Counted from the stretch's first letter, positions 22,306 through 34,388 are shown. The stretch: DNA of 64,000 nt from Paramarasmius palmivorus (GCA_037176845.1 JAYKXP010000049.1:186001-250000), one strand, 5' to 3'. The notes: generated by a model not told the origin, from the sequence alone. Numbers and translations: made by a program.

Positions 22306-23714
22306 TTACCACCCATGACCGTGATGGCCGCCACCATGCTTACCTCCCTTGTGCCCGTCGTGTTTACCCTCTTCGGCACGGGGATGATGCTTGGGCGGTT
22401 TGTGTGGCTTGTGTGGCTTATGTGGATGCTTGTGGTCGACATCACGATCCTCGAGATCAGACTGTCAAGAAAGTGGTTTAACGCCAGTGTCATATAAGGT
22501 AATGGGCCAATCACCTCTTCAGCACGGGGATGATGCTTGGGCGGCTTGTGTGGCTTGTGTGGTTTCTTGTGGTCAACGTCGCGATCTTCGAGGTCAACCT
22601 CCTCGACCTGTTGAAAACGGATTTATATCAGCTTCATTTAAGGCTGAACCGCAATATGGGTTGATTACTTCTTCAGCACGCGGATGATGCTTGGGAGGCT
22701 TATGAGGCTTGTGTGGCTTCTTGTGGTCAACGTCGCGATCTTCGAGGTCAACTTCCTCAACCTGTTGAAAAATAGTTCACGTCAATGCCATGTAAAACTG
22801 GACCATAAGATATGATGACCTCTTCAGCACGCGGATGATGCTTAGGGGGCTTGTGGGGCTTATGAGGCTTGTGTGGCTTCTTGTGGTCAACGTCGCGATC
22901 TTCGAGGTCAACTTCCTCGACCTGTTGAAAATAGATTTTATATCAGCTTCATTTAAGGTTGAACCGCAAGATAAGTCGATTACTTCTTCAGCACGCGGAT
23001 GGTGCTTGGGAGGCTTATGAGGCTTGTGAGGCTTGTGAGGATGCTTGTGGTCAACGTCGCGATCCTCGAGATCTACTTCCTCGACCTGTTAAAAGATTGT
23101 TTGCGTATTAGCGTCGGTTACAGCCTGGCCATGAACTTGTCTAATCACCTCGGCACGAGGATGATGCTTGGGAGGCTTGTGAGGCTTGTGAGGGTGCTTC
23201 GGCTTTTTGTGGTCGACATCGCGATCCTCGAGGTCAACCTCTTCGACAGACTGTTAACGAATAGTTAAGCATCATCTACAGCTCGAGCGTGAAACGGAAT
23301 GATTACCTCCTCGTCACGGGGGTGGTGCTTGGGAGGCTTATGAGGCTTGTGGGGCTTGTGAGGGTGCTTGTGGTCGACGTCGCGATCCTCGAGGTCAGCA
23401 TCAGCAGACTGTAAAAATTTCACGCGAAAACCAGACTCAGTAAGCGGCGAACGCTCTAGAATGAGCGACCTACCTCCTCATCACGCGGCCAGTGTTTGGG
23501 AGGCTTGTGAGGATGGTGGGGCGGCTTCGGCTTGTGGTGGTCGACGTCGCGACCCTCAACAGTAGGATCCTCTGGAGCCTAGGTACACAATGTTAGACCT
23601 CGAGTCAAAATCAAGGGTTTGGACGCGACCGCGACATACCCTAGGGATGCTGATACTGTAGACCGAAGTCGACAGCATAAGAAGAGCAAGAATTTGAGCA
23701 AGAGTGAAGCGCAT
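22306..23714 (-). CDS. Secreted histidine-rich protein of eight repeat exons
   Basis: Nine exons, all in phase 0, join on the minus strand: 23714-23640, 23578-23474, 23408-23307, 23250-23149, 23085-22984, 22921-22820, 22761-22669, 22607-22515 and 22461-22306 (309 aa). Exon 1 encodes a signal peptide (MRFTLAQILALLMLSTSVYS). Each later exon encodes one repeat of 31-35 residues: an acidic start (VEEVDLEDR), then DVDHK, a run of HKP units, and KPPKHHPRAEE. The last exon ends in a Gly/His tail (GGGHHGHGW). Three to five HKP units occur per repeat. The only Arg residues in most repeats flank the His/Lys/Pro core (EDR before, HPR after). I know no family with this design. Binding of Zn, Ni or Cu, or processing into short cationic peptides, are inferences from composition. 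Confidence 0.85.
22461..23578 (-). repeat. Exon-plus-intron tandem repeat array
   Basis: The unit is one exon (93-105 bases) with its following intron (about 55-65 bases), roughly 150-165 bases in all. Introns are alike too: those at 22983-22922 and 22668-22608 share 'cttaaatgaagctgatataaa' and 'ttttcaacag'. Whole units were therefore copied, not only the coding part. Confidence 0.85.
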
Positions 23715-23786
23715 GATGACTGAGGCTAGTAGAACTCGTTAGACAGAGCAGCTGAGTACTGTAGTGTTCTGAGGGCAAATAGCCAC

Positions 23787-23794
23787 CTTTTATA
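23787..23794 (-). promoter_or_regulatory. TATA box of the histidine-rich gene
   Basis: On the minus strand TATAAAAG lies about 80 bases upstream of the ATG at 23714. Confidence 0.6.
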
Positions 23795-24718
23795 CGCGTT
23801 TTTCTGCAGTGTACAAGTTTAGGATACACTCAGCTGACAATAAGCCCATGACGCGGGTTTTGGAGCGTCCGAGCGGACATCGGACGTAAGAAAAGGAATT
23901 ATGAATGGTTTACTGTTGCTGAGCGTGTAATCTGGACTTTTCGAACCTTTACATGGTGAAGGAAAGGGACAGCCTGAGAGAAGCCGACGTTTACGCGTTG
24001 TTTGGTTGTTTGGTTATTACCGGCAATGTTTGGTTCGCCGGCAATTTCCGACATTCTCGCCACCATAACTGTTGTCTTGAGTCTTGACGACGAGGATTCC
24101 TGTGAGCCAGGCGCGCCACAATATCACCCTCGAGATCTCATACGGCCGGTAATACGGTTGACTCTAGGCAGCCAACTCCTGTAGTTGTCACTCAAGTTGA
24201 CTCGTCGCAATGTAAACAATGTAAACTTAGAAATACATCAGAATCTGAGTAACTATTAACGCGCCAGCTGTCTGAGGAAGGGGGCAAACATTCCACGGTG
24301 TTCATGTCTCTGAGAGCGTGTGACGCCTTGAATACGAGAATCGTGAACATGATCCTTCCCGAGCAATATATCTTTTATTGCCAGTGCAGGGCTCGGCCGT
24401 GAATACCCCGCGTATACACCAAAAAGCCTAAAGCTAAGCAGCCTCTGTACAAATCGTTCAAGTAATTTTAGTCCTTTAAGGTATTCTTAGCCCCTAGCAA
24501 TACATAAATGTCCAAGTATACCTGTGAACCATCCGCAGAAGCTGGACCCAGATGACAGTTATTTCGAATTCCCTTGTTCACCTCACACCGACCCTCACCG
24601 ACCTCACACTACAAATCAAGGTCAAGGTAATCCCCTTTTTGCTTCTATTACACCGTGAATGGTATCATAATGTTCCAAGAAAACTATCGTCTAATAATCA
24701 TGAGTAATATCCGCACGC
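23795..24718. other. Intergenic, no gene recognised
   Basis: Upstream flank of the histidine-rich gene and 3' flank of the methylsterol oxidase gene. Only short open frames occur here. Confidence 0.45.
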
Positions 24719-25942
24719 TTACTCCACCTTCAAGCTGCTCTTGCTGTTAACAACCCGCGCTTCCTCCCGTTCACCCTCAGCCAAGACCTCGTCCAATAGC
24801 TTCTTCTCAATCGCCATCAACTCAGCCCTGTCACCAGTCTTTGCCTTCTTCTTGGCCTCGGCAAGACGGCGTTGGTAGGCGTGGTACTTGTCATCAGTAC
24901 CAAAGATGAAGTCCCACCAGCGGAAGGAGGTGGCGTAGTTGTTGGTGAAAGCCATGTGATGGAAGTCGTGGTGGTCAGCGCCAGACCAGAAAGGAAGGAT
25001 GTGCTGAAGTGACCAGGGGAAGTCTAGTAGAGATTTAGTAAGACCAAGACCAAGAGACAAAGCGTAGATAACACATACCATAACCGCTGTGGGCGTCGAT
25101 GGCCTGGAATAGCTTCAAGATAACCCAGAGGAAGAAGGTAATGAAGTGAACCTCGGTGAAAGCGCAGAGCAACAGTGATCCACCGAGAGTTCCAGCACCC
25201 AAGATCATGACTTCAGCGGGGTGTGCGTACTCTGCAGCAAGACCGAAAGGAGCAGAGTATTTGTGGTGGAGCTTGTGAATGTGCTTGTAGAGTAGAGGTG
25301 TGTGCAATGCGCGGTGAGCTAAGGTAACGAATTCAGCGAATCAACCAAACTCTTTAACGCTGAATACTTACCGACGAAGTGGAACAAATCCTCAAAGAAC
25401 ATGAAGAAAAAGATCTGCCAGAGCATGGTCTGCCAGGTTGGGAAAGGTACGTGGTAGGTCTTCATGCCGACAGCCTCTGCCATTGGGTGAAACAGCCAGA
25501 TCTATAGCGGGTAACTGAGTCGCTTGGTGACAACGCAGAGTAGTAATGCGTACCGTAGGAAGCTCGACCGTGAAATGAGCGAACAGAACCTGTTTAGTGC
25601 ATTCCCATTGCTCCTTAGCGGTAGGGATTTTGTTGGGCTGTAGCTTCCATTTCCTAAAGTAAGGAATCGCGTCGATGATAATCCAAGGCAGCGAGCGTCC
25701 AAAGTAAACGGTCTAAACCAAAATATTAGTTTATTACAGAACTGAATTGAATTGAATTGAAGGTGTTCACGAACCTCATGCATCAGGAAACTCAAAAGTC
25801 CAGTAGCAATAATGGGGTTGCCAATCCAAACATACCAAGCAACCCATTTCTGCTCCCACCAGTTCAGGGAAGAGTAGTCGACCCCAGCGTAAAGCTGTTC
25901 GTAGATGTCGGGCGCAGCAGCGATTGTCGCGTTCAAGGACAT
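24719..25942 (-). CDS. ERG25: C-4 methylsterol oxidase (Erg25)
   Basis: Five exons, 25942-25775, 25712-25554, 25501-25372, 25318-25079 and 25023-24719, give 333 aa. It is a membrane di-iron oxygenase of the fatty acid hydroxylase superfamily that removes the C-4 methyl groups in ergosterol synthesis in the endoplasmic reticulum. The three histidine clusters are visible: HRALH, HKLHH and DHHDFHH. Hydrophobic membrane segments flank them (for example [20 protein letters not shown]). The C-terminus carries a charged Lys/Glu-rich tail. Length fits the family. A TATA box precedes the gene. Confidence 0.93.
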
Positions 25943-26002
25943 CGTAGGCGACGGTGGTAAGAGGGAAAGGGCGACTGTGTGAACCAGCGAACACGGCTCG
26001 CT

Positions 26003-26010
26003 GTTTTATA
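26003..26010 (-). promoter_or_regulatory. TATA box of the Erg25 gene
   Basis: TATAAAAC on the minus strand, about 60 bases upstream of the ATG. Confidence 0.5.
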
Positions 26011-26581
26011 AAACCGCTAACCGAAACCACACCACTTTTTTAAATTTTTTTTATGGCGTGAGTTCGGCGTGGGAAACTTTCTCAGTCCACGCCCGCCGTC
26101 CCCGAAAAGCAAACCATCTCGAAAATGTCGTCTTCGAGACCTCTTTGTCGTGGGCTGGAAATGGCCTAGAAACAAGAAAACTGAACGAGAACCGTCCTGA
26201 GCTCATTCGCCTCGCCAGTCGCTAGTTCGAACAAAGTGGTACAATAATATTTTTACTACTTCTCCAATTGCACATGTACCGCCGGCGTCAGATCTACACA
26301 AGAAAACAACAAGCAGCCCAAGACAAGACAAGTACAGCTACGAAAACAAAATGCACGTATGCAACTCCCGGGAAGCTGTACACCGGGGGCGTGATACAAC
26401 TTGCCAGTCAGGTGCATACTGTACATTCGGACAGCAGACAGAGAATTAAGATATCAATAAAAATGGTTCGACAGTAGATGGATGAAGGATACCGCGATCG
26501 GGAGGAAGAGGGACCGGTCGGCGAGGGCAAACCGTGAAGAGGTCGGTAGATTTTGATTTGCTTGGTTGGGGTATAATGCGA

Positions 26582-29394
26582 CTATAGTCCACGTTCTTTC
26601 TCGATCATATGTGGTGATTCGCTTTCCTTGATGTGATCTTGCGAAGCAGTGTCCATCGAAGGTGACCGTTGAGGGTGAACGTTCCGGTCTTCTAGCTGTA
26701 CTTCTTCGTTTAATGGCGCACGCCCGGTAAGAACAAGGCTGATAATACCAGTTAGTCAAGAGATCTGACAAAGTTCATTACAGAGATGGACTTACATCCA
26801 GCGAGGGAAAATACTGCCAGGTGGGATCGACCACTCTTCCGCAGCTTCATAGCTTGGAGGAACAATGCGGTCGCCCGTAATCCTCATGAGGATCCATGGG
26901 ATTCCGTTAATAACGAGGTAGGAGAGGATGCCAGCAATGACACCATATGCGATGCTAAGTAGATGCAATATCATCAGTAAGTGTTCAGGGAAGATCTCGC
27001 GAGACAAGATTGAATGTCCACTGCCTCGTCTCCTAGATGACTTCCGGAGATACAAAACCGTGATGGACATGGCCTTGTGATAGTGGAGTATCATTCCAAA
27101 GAGGATTGGCGTCGGATGATGGAAGTGGGTACGTATGGGATTCAACATGCGACGAGCCATCCAGGGGGATAGATGCATGAAGAAGCGACCAGGATGACTG
27201 ACAGAAGAGAAAGGGGGAATACTCACTTGTAGGATAAAGGAATGATAAGTAGCGTAAGGAATGCAGGGACTGCGTCACCGATGTAGTCCCAGTTGATATC
27301 ACGGACACTAGTTGATGGATTCATGAGTATGTCAGACAGATGAAACGGATATGCCAACTCACTTGCGGATCATCAATGATCCGACAATAACTAACGCACC
27401 ACCAGTGGCCCATGGAGGGATAGATGCAAAGATTGGCGAAAAGAAGACGGATACAAGGAACGCAAGGCCAGTGACGATAGCAGTAATACCAGTCTTTCCA
27501 CCCTCTAGAAACATTCCAAATTAAGTGAATGAGCAAGTCTGACATATCAGTTACTCACCACTGATACCAGTAGCACTCTCAATGAAAGCGGTGACAGGAC
27601 TGACACCGACAAGGGATCCCATACTGATGGAGAAGGCATCGACACAGTAGGCGATAGTGGAACCCTCAAAGTCGAGCGTAACGGGGTCACGGAGTCCAGC
27701 GAACTTGGCCATGGAATACAGTGTACTGTAGGGAATTAGCAAATGGCTAACCAAAGCTAGGGAAAACATTTACCCAGTGGTATCTGAAAGTGGTGAATCA
27801 GTACGGGTTTCAACATGAATATTGTCATGGACACATACCCAAAATGTCGACATACAAGAAGGTAACCAGAGCATACCAGACATGACCGTTGCTTTGAGCA
27901 CAAAACGGTCAGAACAGAGTAATAATAGAACAGAACCTATACTTACCCATAAGCGTAATCGAGTACGTTCCCAACTTTATCGAGCTTGTGGAAGGTAACG
28001 ACTTGCTTGAAGTAGTCGAACATCGCATCTCCTTGTGTGGTATGAGGGAAGTAGGTGACAGCGGTGGGTCGTGGCCAAGAAATGATCGAAACGATGAAGA
28101 TACCAATGAGAATGGCTCCTCGTACACGGTAGAGCATCAGAAGAACGGTAAGGATTCTATGAATTTGGTCATTGGCATGACATGTTCAGCCGAGCAACTA
28201 ATTCGCTTACCCTCCGAGGAAGATACCCAGCCACATCGTAGGATTCTGAAGAACGCCTCGAGCACAGAAATTTGAAAGCCCTTCTTCGAAATCTTCGGCT
28301 TTGCAGCCTCCAAGGCCAACAAAGTTCGTTTTGTTACCGCCAATAACGCCCAAGCCACTCGGAGCTACATTCGTTGGGGTTGGTTCATACATCTTCCTGC
28401 CGAGATTTAAGAGTACTCACACAAGCCGATGAAACTAAATGCAAAAATAAGAAAGGAATAGAACGGGTATCCGACATGGTGACTTACGCAATGAAGAGAC
28501 CAATACCCGCTCCGACTGCCAAAACCAGAGATTGAGGCATGAGTCGGACAAGCCACTGCCGCAAACCGATTAGCGAGAGGAATAAGAAAATCCACCTAGC
28601 GCAAAGATAAGAAACGTCATGGCGTTGAGCTCCGGCTATCTAGACTTACCCTTCAAGGAACACCGCCGACATAGCCTGGCCATATGAGATAAGCCCGGTA
28701 CCATGGAATCCGACGACCGAATATGCTAACTAGAGCAGAAAAGTATGAGTCTCCACCTGTCCTGAGTAAACAAATGTAAGTAGCTCACGTAGGCATTCAA
28801 ACCGAGACCCGGTGCCATTCCAACTGGCAGGTTTGCTAATGCACCCATCAGGAACGATGCCAACGCAGAAATAGCGGCGGTAGAAATGATCAGGTCGTTC
28901 CTGACTTCGTTAACGCAGGACAAGTACTCTGCATCTTCGACACAACCGTCACCAGTTGGACAGACACAGGTTCCTCCAGAGTCGGATAAGATAGAGGCGT
29001 TGACTGATATCTGGAAGGAAAACTCGGGGTTGGATGGGTAGATGAAACAGGAATAGCGGGAAACGAACAATGTATGCCATAGCCGCCTATGTATCACAAA
29101 TGTTCAATCATCCGTCAACTTATGACACGAAGTGAGAACATACCCATGTCGTTAGCCCTGCACGGATTTCCGTCTGCAGAAAACTGATTAGAACCCGCAG
29201 TCAGAAGGGAGATAAGGACCACGCACCGTAAACCTAGACCCAAGACGTTCCCTAGGATGTCCTGAACCCTCCAATTTGAACCATCTCCCAATGAAGGAGT
29301 CAGCAACCTGCGACCAAAATTTTCTTCAGTTAGATACCCCGCGAGAAGTCGAAACTCTTACCTGAGCATTGACACGATCTAGAAAGCTGACCAT
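26582..29394 (-). CDS. azgA: AzgA-type purine (adenine/guanine/hypoxanthine) permease
   Basis: A gene of more than a dozen short exons. The first is 29394-29362 (MVSFLDRVNAQ). Joined exons give the family signature: 'TEIRAGLTTW' + 'AAMAYI' + 'ISVNASILSDSGGTC', then 'LASFLMGALANLPVGMAPGL', 'SVVGFHGTGLISYGQAMSAV', 'VDAFSISMGSLVGVSPVTAF' and 'GGKTGITAIVTGL'. These match the NCS2-like AzgA proton-purine symporters of the plasma membrane, with 12 or more membrane helices. The final exon, inferred from a GTAAGT intron after FPRW, supplies a hydrophilic tail ending at 26582. Estimated length is about 600 residues. It is divergent from the SDR gene at 30053, with about 660 bases between the starts. 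Confidence 0.88.
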
Positions 29395-30052
29395 GTCGTC
29401 GAAGAATCACCCAGAGGCGAGCGCTAGAAGAATACAAGCAAAAAAGAAGGAGACAGGTCGGAATGAAAATTAAAAATACCGACCAGAGTTTTGTAGGGCT
29501 TCGCATAGATCACGCTCGGTCGCCTTTGATCCACTTTGATCGTTCCATATTCCCTTATGGCCCTACTCACTTATCTCCACATGGTCCGCCTGATAACCGG
29601 GTTAAAAAAATTTCCTCCCAGCCTTTTCTTTTTTCAGTAGATTTTTTTCCAGGGTATCTTGGTACCCGACCCCGATGCACCCGACTGTCTCCTCGAATTC
29701 GACCACAGGAAAGATAGGAAAACGTTTGTTCGACAACTCGTACTAAAATTAAGGAGGCACCCCATTCCCATCTGCGCTCACTTCCATGGCCCAGATCTTT
29801 CAAAATTATCCCAAGCTTTCCCGCGTTTCACACCCATAGATTTGCTCAAGATTGATATCTATTTAAATTCCTTCTTCGTCTCCACATCTCCAAGAAAGTG
29901 CATCCGAGTATCACAGATGTGTGGGTGGATTGTGTGCTCGTTGTGATGCAATAAGAGTATAGCCAAAAACCCACGGCAACAACCTAGCACAAGTAACTCC
30001 TCGTGATTTGCATTCATATCGAATTCATATCGTCCTTCTGAACGAAACAACC
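29395..30052. other. Divergent promoter region, permease and SDR
   Basis: About 660 bases between two divergent starts, with A/T-rich tracts such as 'ctttgatccactttgatcg'. No coding sequence was recognised. Confidence 0.45.
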
Positions 30053-31049
30053 ATGTCGCTCAAAGGCAAGGTAGCGCTAATCACCGGTTGCACGTATGTT
30101 ATCGAACTCTAATATATCTCGTCGCATGGTGACTGATATTCCAGGCACAAGAGGTGGTATCGGAAACGCCACCGCACTTGCGCTTGCCCGACAGGGTGCA
30201 TCAATCGCCGTGCACTACAGCTCTGCTTCCGAAAAAGCAATTGCACTAGTGGAACAGTTACAAGCACATGAGGGCGTCCGCGCTGCTGTATTCCAAGCCG
30301 ATTTATCAGAATACGATAACGTCCGACGTATGCATACGGAGATTGTCGAACAACTAGGTCATCCTGATATCCTATTCAACAATGCGGGGTCTACAGGAAA
30401 GGTCATCGGAAAGATGGGAAACATCCAGGACGTAAGCATCGAGGACTTCGAGAAGACCTGGAGATTGAATACGGGGTCGAGTTACTTGCTCACTCAGTTG
30501 TGTCTTCCACATATGGTGGAACAGAAGTACGGCAGAATCGTCTTCTGTTCCAGTGTTGCCGCAGGTACTGGCGGAGTAATAGGCCCTCATTATGCTTCCT
30601 CTAAATCAGCTCTCCACGGACTTCTTCATTGGGTTGCTTCCAGGCATGCCAAGGATGGAATCGTATGTCGAGACTTCTCTTCTTTTCTCAAGGCTCATCC
30701 CGAACTCTCTCAAGACGTGTAATGCCGTTGCCCCGGCTCTCATAATTGGTGAGCAGTCCTATGAGCTTCCTTCACATCCTCACGGAAAAGAATCATGATA
30801 TGCCTTCTCGTCAGAAACGGGTATGATGGCGAATCCGACAGAGGAGATGAAGAATATGATTCCAGTGGGCAGATTGGGCGTCCCGAACGAAATTGCGTCA
30901 ATCGTAGAACTTTTGGTCACGAACGCCTACATGACGAACAAGGTATGTAGATGTGTTCCTGGATGTAACTTTCTGTGGGTCTATCTTGTCCTGTCTTTCC
31001 CCACCAGATCATTGTGGCAGATGGAGGTTGGACAGCAGGCGCCTTCTAG
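30053..31049 (+). CDS. FabG-like short-chain dehydrogenase/reductase
   Basis: Five exons, 30053-30093, 30152-30662, 30715-30748, 30815-30942 and 31008-31049, give 251 aa, the usual SDR length. The spliced N-terminus reads MSLKGKVALITGCTGGIG, the NAD(P)-binding glycine motif. NNAG follows (residues about 86-89), then the catalytic Ser (FCSSVAAG) and YxxxK (HYASSKSAL). The C-terminus VADGGWTAGAF is typical of 3-oxoacyl-ACP reductase-like SDRs. The substrate cannot be told from sequence. The first acceptor was chosen at 30151 because it restores the TGxxxGIG motif. Confidence 0.88.
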
Positions 31050-31175
31050 GGCGGTGATTCCTAGAAGTATGGGAAACCAAAGGCGATATCCGTGCAGATT
31101 TGTTCATGATTCCGATAATACTGCTAAGTAGTGCCTTTGCTGTATAGTACTAGTGTTACCAGCACATAAATTGAG

Positions 31176-31181
31176 AAAAAA
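31176..31181 (-). terminator. Pol III terminator of tRNA-Glu
   Basis: On the minus strand a run of six T starts two bases after the tRNA 3' end. Confidence 0.75.
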
Positions 31182-31182
31182 T

Positions 31183-31262
31183 TCCATCACAGGGAATCGA
31201 ACCCTGGGCTATCGCGACACTCACATGAGAGGCGATAATGTTAGCCACTACACCATGATGGA
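31183..31262 (-). tRNA. tRNA-Glu (anticodon CTC) with a 9-base intron
   Basis: The minus strand folds into a full cloverleaf. The acceptor stem is TCCATCA/TGATGGA, the D-arm contains TAGTGGCTA, the anticodon stem is ATCGC/GCGAT, and the T-arm is CAGGG-TTCGATT-CCCTG. The anticodon loop is C-T-CTC-A, then a 9-base insert (31225-31217), then C. Removing the insert gives a normal 7-base loop and a 71-base tRNA. The anticodon CTC reads GAG. The insert begins one base after the anticodon, the canonical position for nuclear tRNA introns. Confidence 0.93.
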
Positions 31263-32183
31263 CGCAAAATACATGTATGAGGTTCTTGATATTGTGATGG
31301 GGAGTCCGTCCCAAGCCAAGCATCGGTTGGAAAGAACAGGAGGTGTATCTGAGGTGTATTTGGGCGGAATCGGGCTTGGACGATGCGCCAAGCGAGCACA
31401 CTCCCTTGACAGGTCTCGGATAGAAGTTGAGTAATTTTAAGCGAGGTATATGTTCTTCGTATCACCAAGAACACACGAGCCATTCGCGAATCGGGCCCAT
31501 CCCTGAATATGTTCGAACCATGTGGTAGTGCCATGCAGTGGCAAACGAAGAGCTCGAAAAGGCGACCCGAGAATTGCAAAATCATTTTTGATGCCACTCT
31601 TTTACGATGCACGATACGCGTTGAATGCAAGAGCAATGAAACCCGGGGAAGGGCGAAGACTGAAGGCGTCGAGTAATGGATAGGATCGTGATGATGGTCG
31701 AAGAAGGAGAAGCTTGGAAGGAAGTCGGCCAAAACATTCAACGGAACTCGAGGTATGTGGGGTGCACATTGCGTGTCTGCTCGAAGCAAGCTAAAGTGAG
31801 ATTTCTAGAGACAAAGGTCACCCATCTCCTAAATATCTCCGCTTGCATTCTACACGCCCTTCTGTCAAAATGCAAGGAAAAGTCGGGTTCGGGAGAGATG
31901 ATGGGAGAGACAAGTCATGTTCTTCATTATTGTTCACATCAACACATCACATCTTGCTCAATTACCACGACGGTACCTCACCGCTCCTGACCGTGCAATC
32001 GAGGCCTCAAAGGATCTCGTTTGGGAGTTTCTTTAGGAGAATCGGAATCGTACCCTAAGGTGAGCTATTTCTGTCATGAATCTTTGCAATTCTGCTGACG
32101 TCGGTGGTGTGACTGCAGTCCATTGGCATTGACCTCAGGGATTCCTATTCTTCTCCTTCCTTCCCCCATAATCAACCAGAACG
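31263..32183. other. Intergenic, no gene recognised
   Basis: Open frames here cross the tRNA or lack any motif. The right end is the promoter of the F-box gene. Confidence 0.45.
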
Positions 32184-33554
32184 ATGCAGCATGTTGTGCA
32201 GCAAGCAGACGCTGTCCACCAGCAAATTAACAGCATAACAGTGCTGCTCGAACAGTTCAACGCCAGGCGAGCTGGCCTTTTGCGAGAAGCATCCAGGCGA
32301 GATACAGAGACCCAGCAAACGACGAATAGGGCCACTACCGGATCACCACAATGCCCTGGGGTTTCTCCAGGTCCACCAATTGCGGCTCCCAAGCTCCCTG
32401 TAGAGATCTTGGATCTCATAACAAGATACTTGGAACGTAGTGACCTCGCTCGGATCGCCGTATCCCACAAAACCTTCTATTCCATTGCCAGCCGTGTCAT
32501 ATACCACGACATCATCGTTACCGCCGACATTAAATCTATGCGTTGCATGAAAACGCTCATCAAGCACCCAAACCTCGCATCTCTCGTTCGGTCATTTACT
32601 ATCAAATGGCCCACTGTATCCTCGCCAACCAGGAACCTTCATCAACTGGGAAAAGATACACTTCATGCCCTTACGGCTATCACATCCCTTACTATCGACA
32701 TACCCAACGAATTTCCGCCTTGGACACTACAGGATTGCGCATTTACGCTACATTCCCTTAATACTTCCTTCCGATTCGACCATCACCTGATTCGGTTCCT
32801 CGAATCTCAGCCCCGTATCACCGATCTTACACTAAGAGGTTTCAACTCGGATCCTTCCCAGTTCTCGTTCAGTGCCACTACCTTCAACCTCAATCCTAGG
32901 GAATATCCTGCTTCACCAACGCTGAGTCCGTCAGCGCTCCCATGCTTATCCCGAGTCAGCGCTATTCATGCCGGACCGGATATCATGGGTACTCTCATCA
33001 AGGGACGACCTATTCAGAGTGTCGTCATGCCTCTCTATGCAGACTGCTCTTCGGCGTCGTTAGATGCTATTGCCTCCTCGTCGGCACCTCTAGAGAGGCT
33101 GAACATCATGAGCTTCGACCCTAATGCCCCGAACTACCTGTTGACGGAAATAGCCAAGCGGTTCAAGAACCTCGAGGCGCTCGCAGTCGTTCTATTGTTG
33201 ACGGAATGCAGCGAGGTACGTTACTTTCCTTCACGTACCTTTTACAGACATCTTACTATCTGTGCCTCCCAGGCTGCTTTGGAAGCTGCAGCGCCGTCGC
33301 TGTCTAATTTTAATCGTCTCAGAGTAAGCGCGTCATCATCCTCTGCTTCTGTGAATTATACCTCTGATAACTACTTTTAGTACATCACTTTCATGTCCGC
33401 CTCGTCAAGAACTCAAATGACTGATAACGCTGAAAAGTGTATTGCCAATCTATGGCACTCGCACTGTCCAACCCTCAAGACTATCATATTGCCTATGGGC
33501 AACGTACTTTACTTTGAGAACTCCGCCTGGTCTGTCTTGACCGAGTTCTCATAG
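32184..33554 (+). CDS. F-box protein
   Basis: Three exons, 32184-33215, 33273-33323 and 33381-33554, give 418 aa. An N-terminal heptad-like helix (VHQQINSITVLLEQF) and a Pro/Thr-rich linker lead to an F-box (about residues 70-110): 'PKLPVEILDLITRYLERSDL' and 'TFYSIASRVIYHDI'. Leucine-rich segments follow, spaced like irregular LRRs (LTSL, ITDLTLRGF, LERLNIMSF, LEALAVVLLL). F-box proteins bind Skp1 and recruit substrates to SCF ubiquitin ligases. Such families are strongly expanded in agaricomycetes. Confidence 0.75.
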
Positions 33555-34388
33555 TGGACAATCGTTCTTCGATACACTGCCTTCTGCCCATCTTTTATTC
33601 TTCTCTCTGATTCGGTGGGTTATAGAGCTTCTACCCTATCTGAAATGCTGACATGACTGTAACCACAGTGTTCTCGAAGTGCTGGATAATTTATTCCTTT
33701 ACGGATACATGCTGTATTAATACTCAAGCTATCGTCCTCACTGCTTACAAAGTCGAAGAAAGATCTCCCCGGATACCATCTCACACTGATTTGACATGCG
33801 AGCCGGCCAAAGGAAGTGGTAATAATCCTACATACCTGTACCGAATGTTCTGGTATAATAAAGTGCTTCAATTTAGGATGTCCTTCAACACTCTCACGAA
33901 CACTCCACCGCGACGGCTAAATTTGGACTTCGCTGCAACTTCAGAGCCCGCAGGGTTCGTGTTACTCATCCTCGATCGCCAATGCTGGTCTCCTCGTCCA
34001 CGAGGATGCCTTCGCGCCATATAATAACCGCGCGTGATGTGCTAACCGCACTATGCGAGGCTTAGCACGAAGACGCCTCACAGCCTCCGTGCGAGACATT
34101 TTAGCGTTTTTGGAGAGTCTGGATGACAGCGCTTCAATACCATCATATTCGAGGAGGCGTAATTGCCTCGACAGCCGTGGTTCCATATACCCACGCTATG
34201 CCCAAGAGACGGTATGGCAGTCTCCAATACCCGTATCGGTGAGTATTTTCTCAAGCATGTCGTAGTAAGGCTAATGAATTGCTGCGGCATTATGTTTCCT
34301 CTGTCGTGTGTTGCAGGTTTTTAAAAGACAGGATACAGGATATGCTTTCACATACCCTCACTTTTTACTTTGTTCTATCTCACGCGAA
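33555..34388. other. Intergenic, no gene recognised
   Basis: Short frames occur on both strands without motifs. The last 100 bases are the leader of the cupredoxin gene. Confidence 0.45.

Noticed and set aside
22461..23578. Regular repeats with spacers, superficially like a CRISPR array
   Set aside because: Units of about 150-165 bases alternate coding exons and GT-AG introns in one frame; spacers are introns that resemble each other, and the organism is a fungus.
31241..31789. Minus-strand open frame of 182 codons
   Set aside because: It overlaps the tRNA-Glu gene and shows no domain or splice sites.
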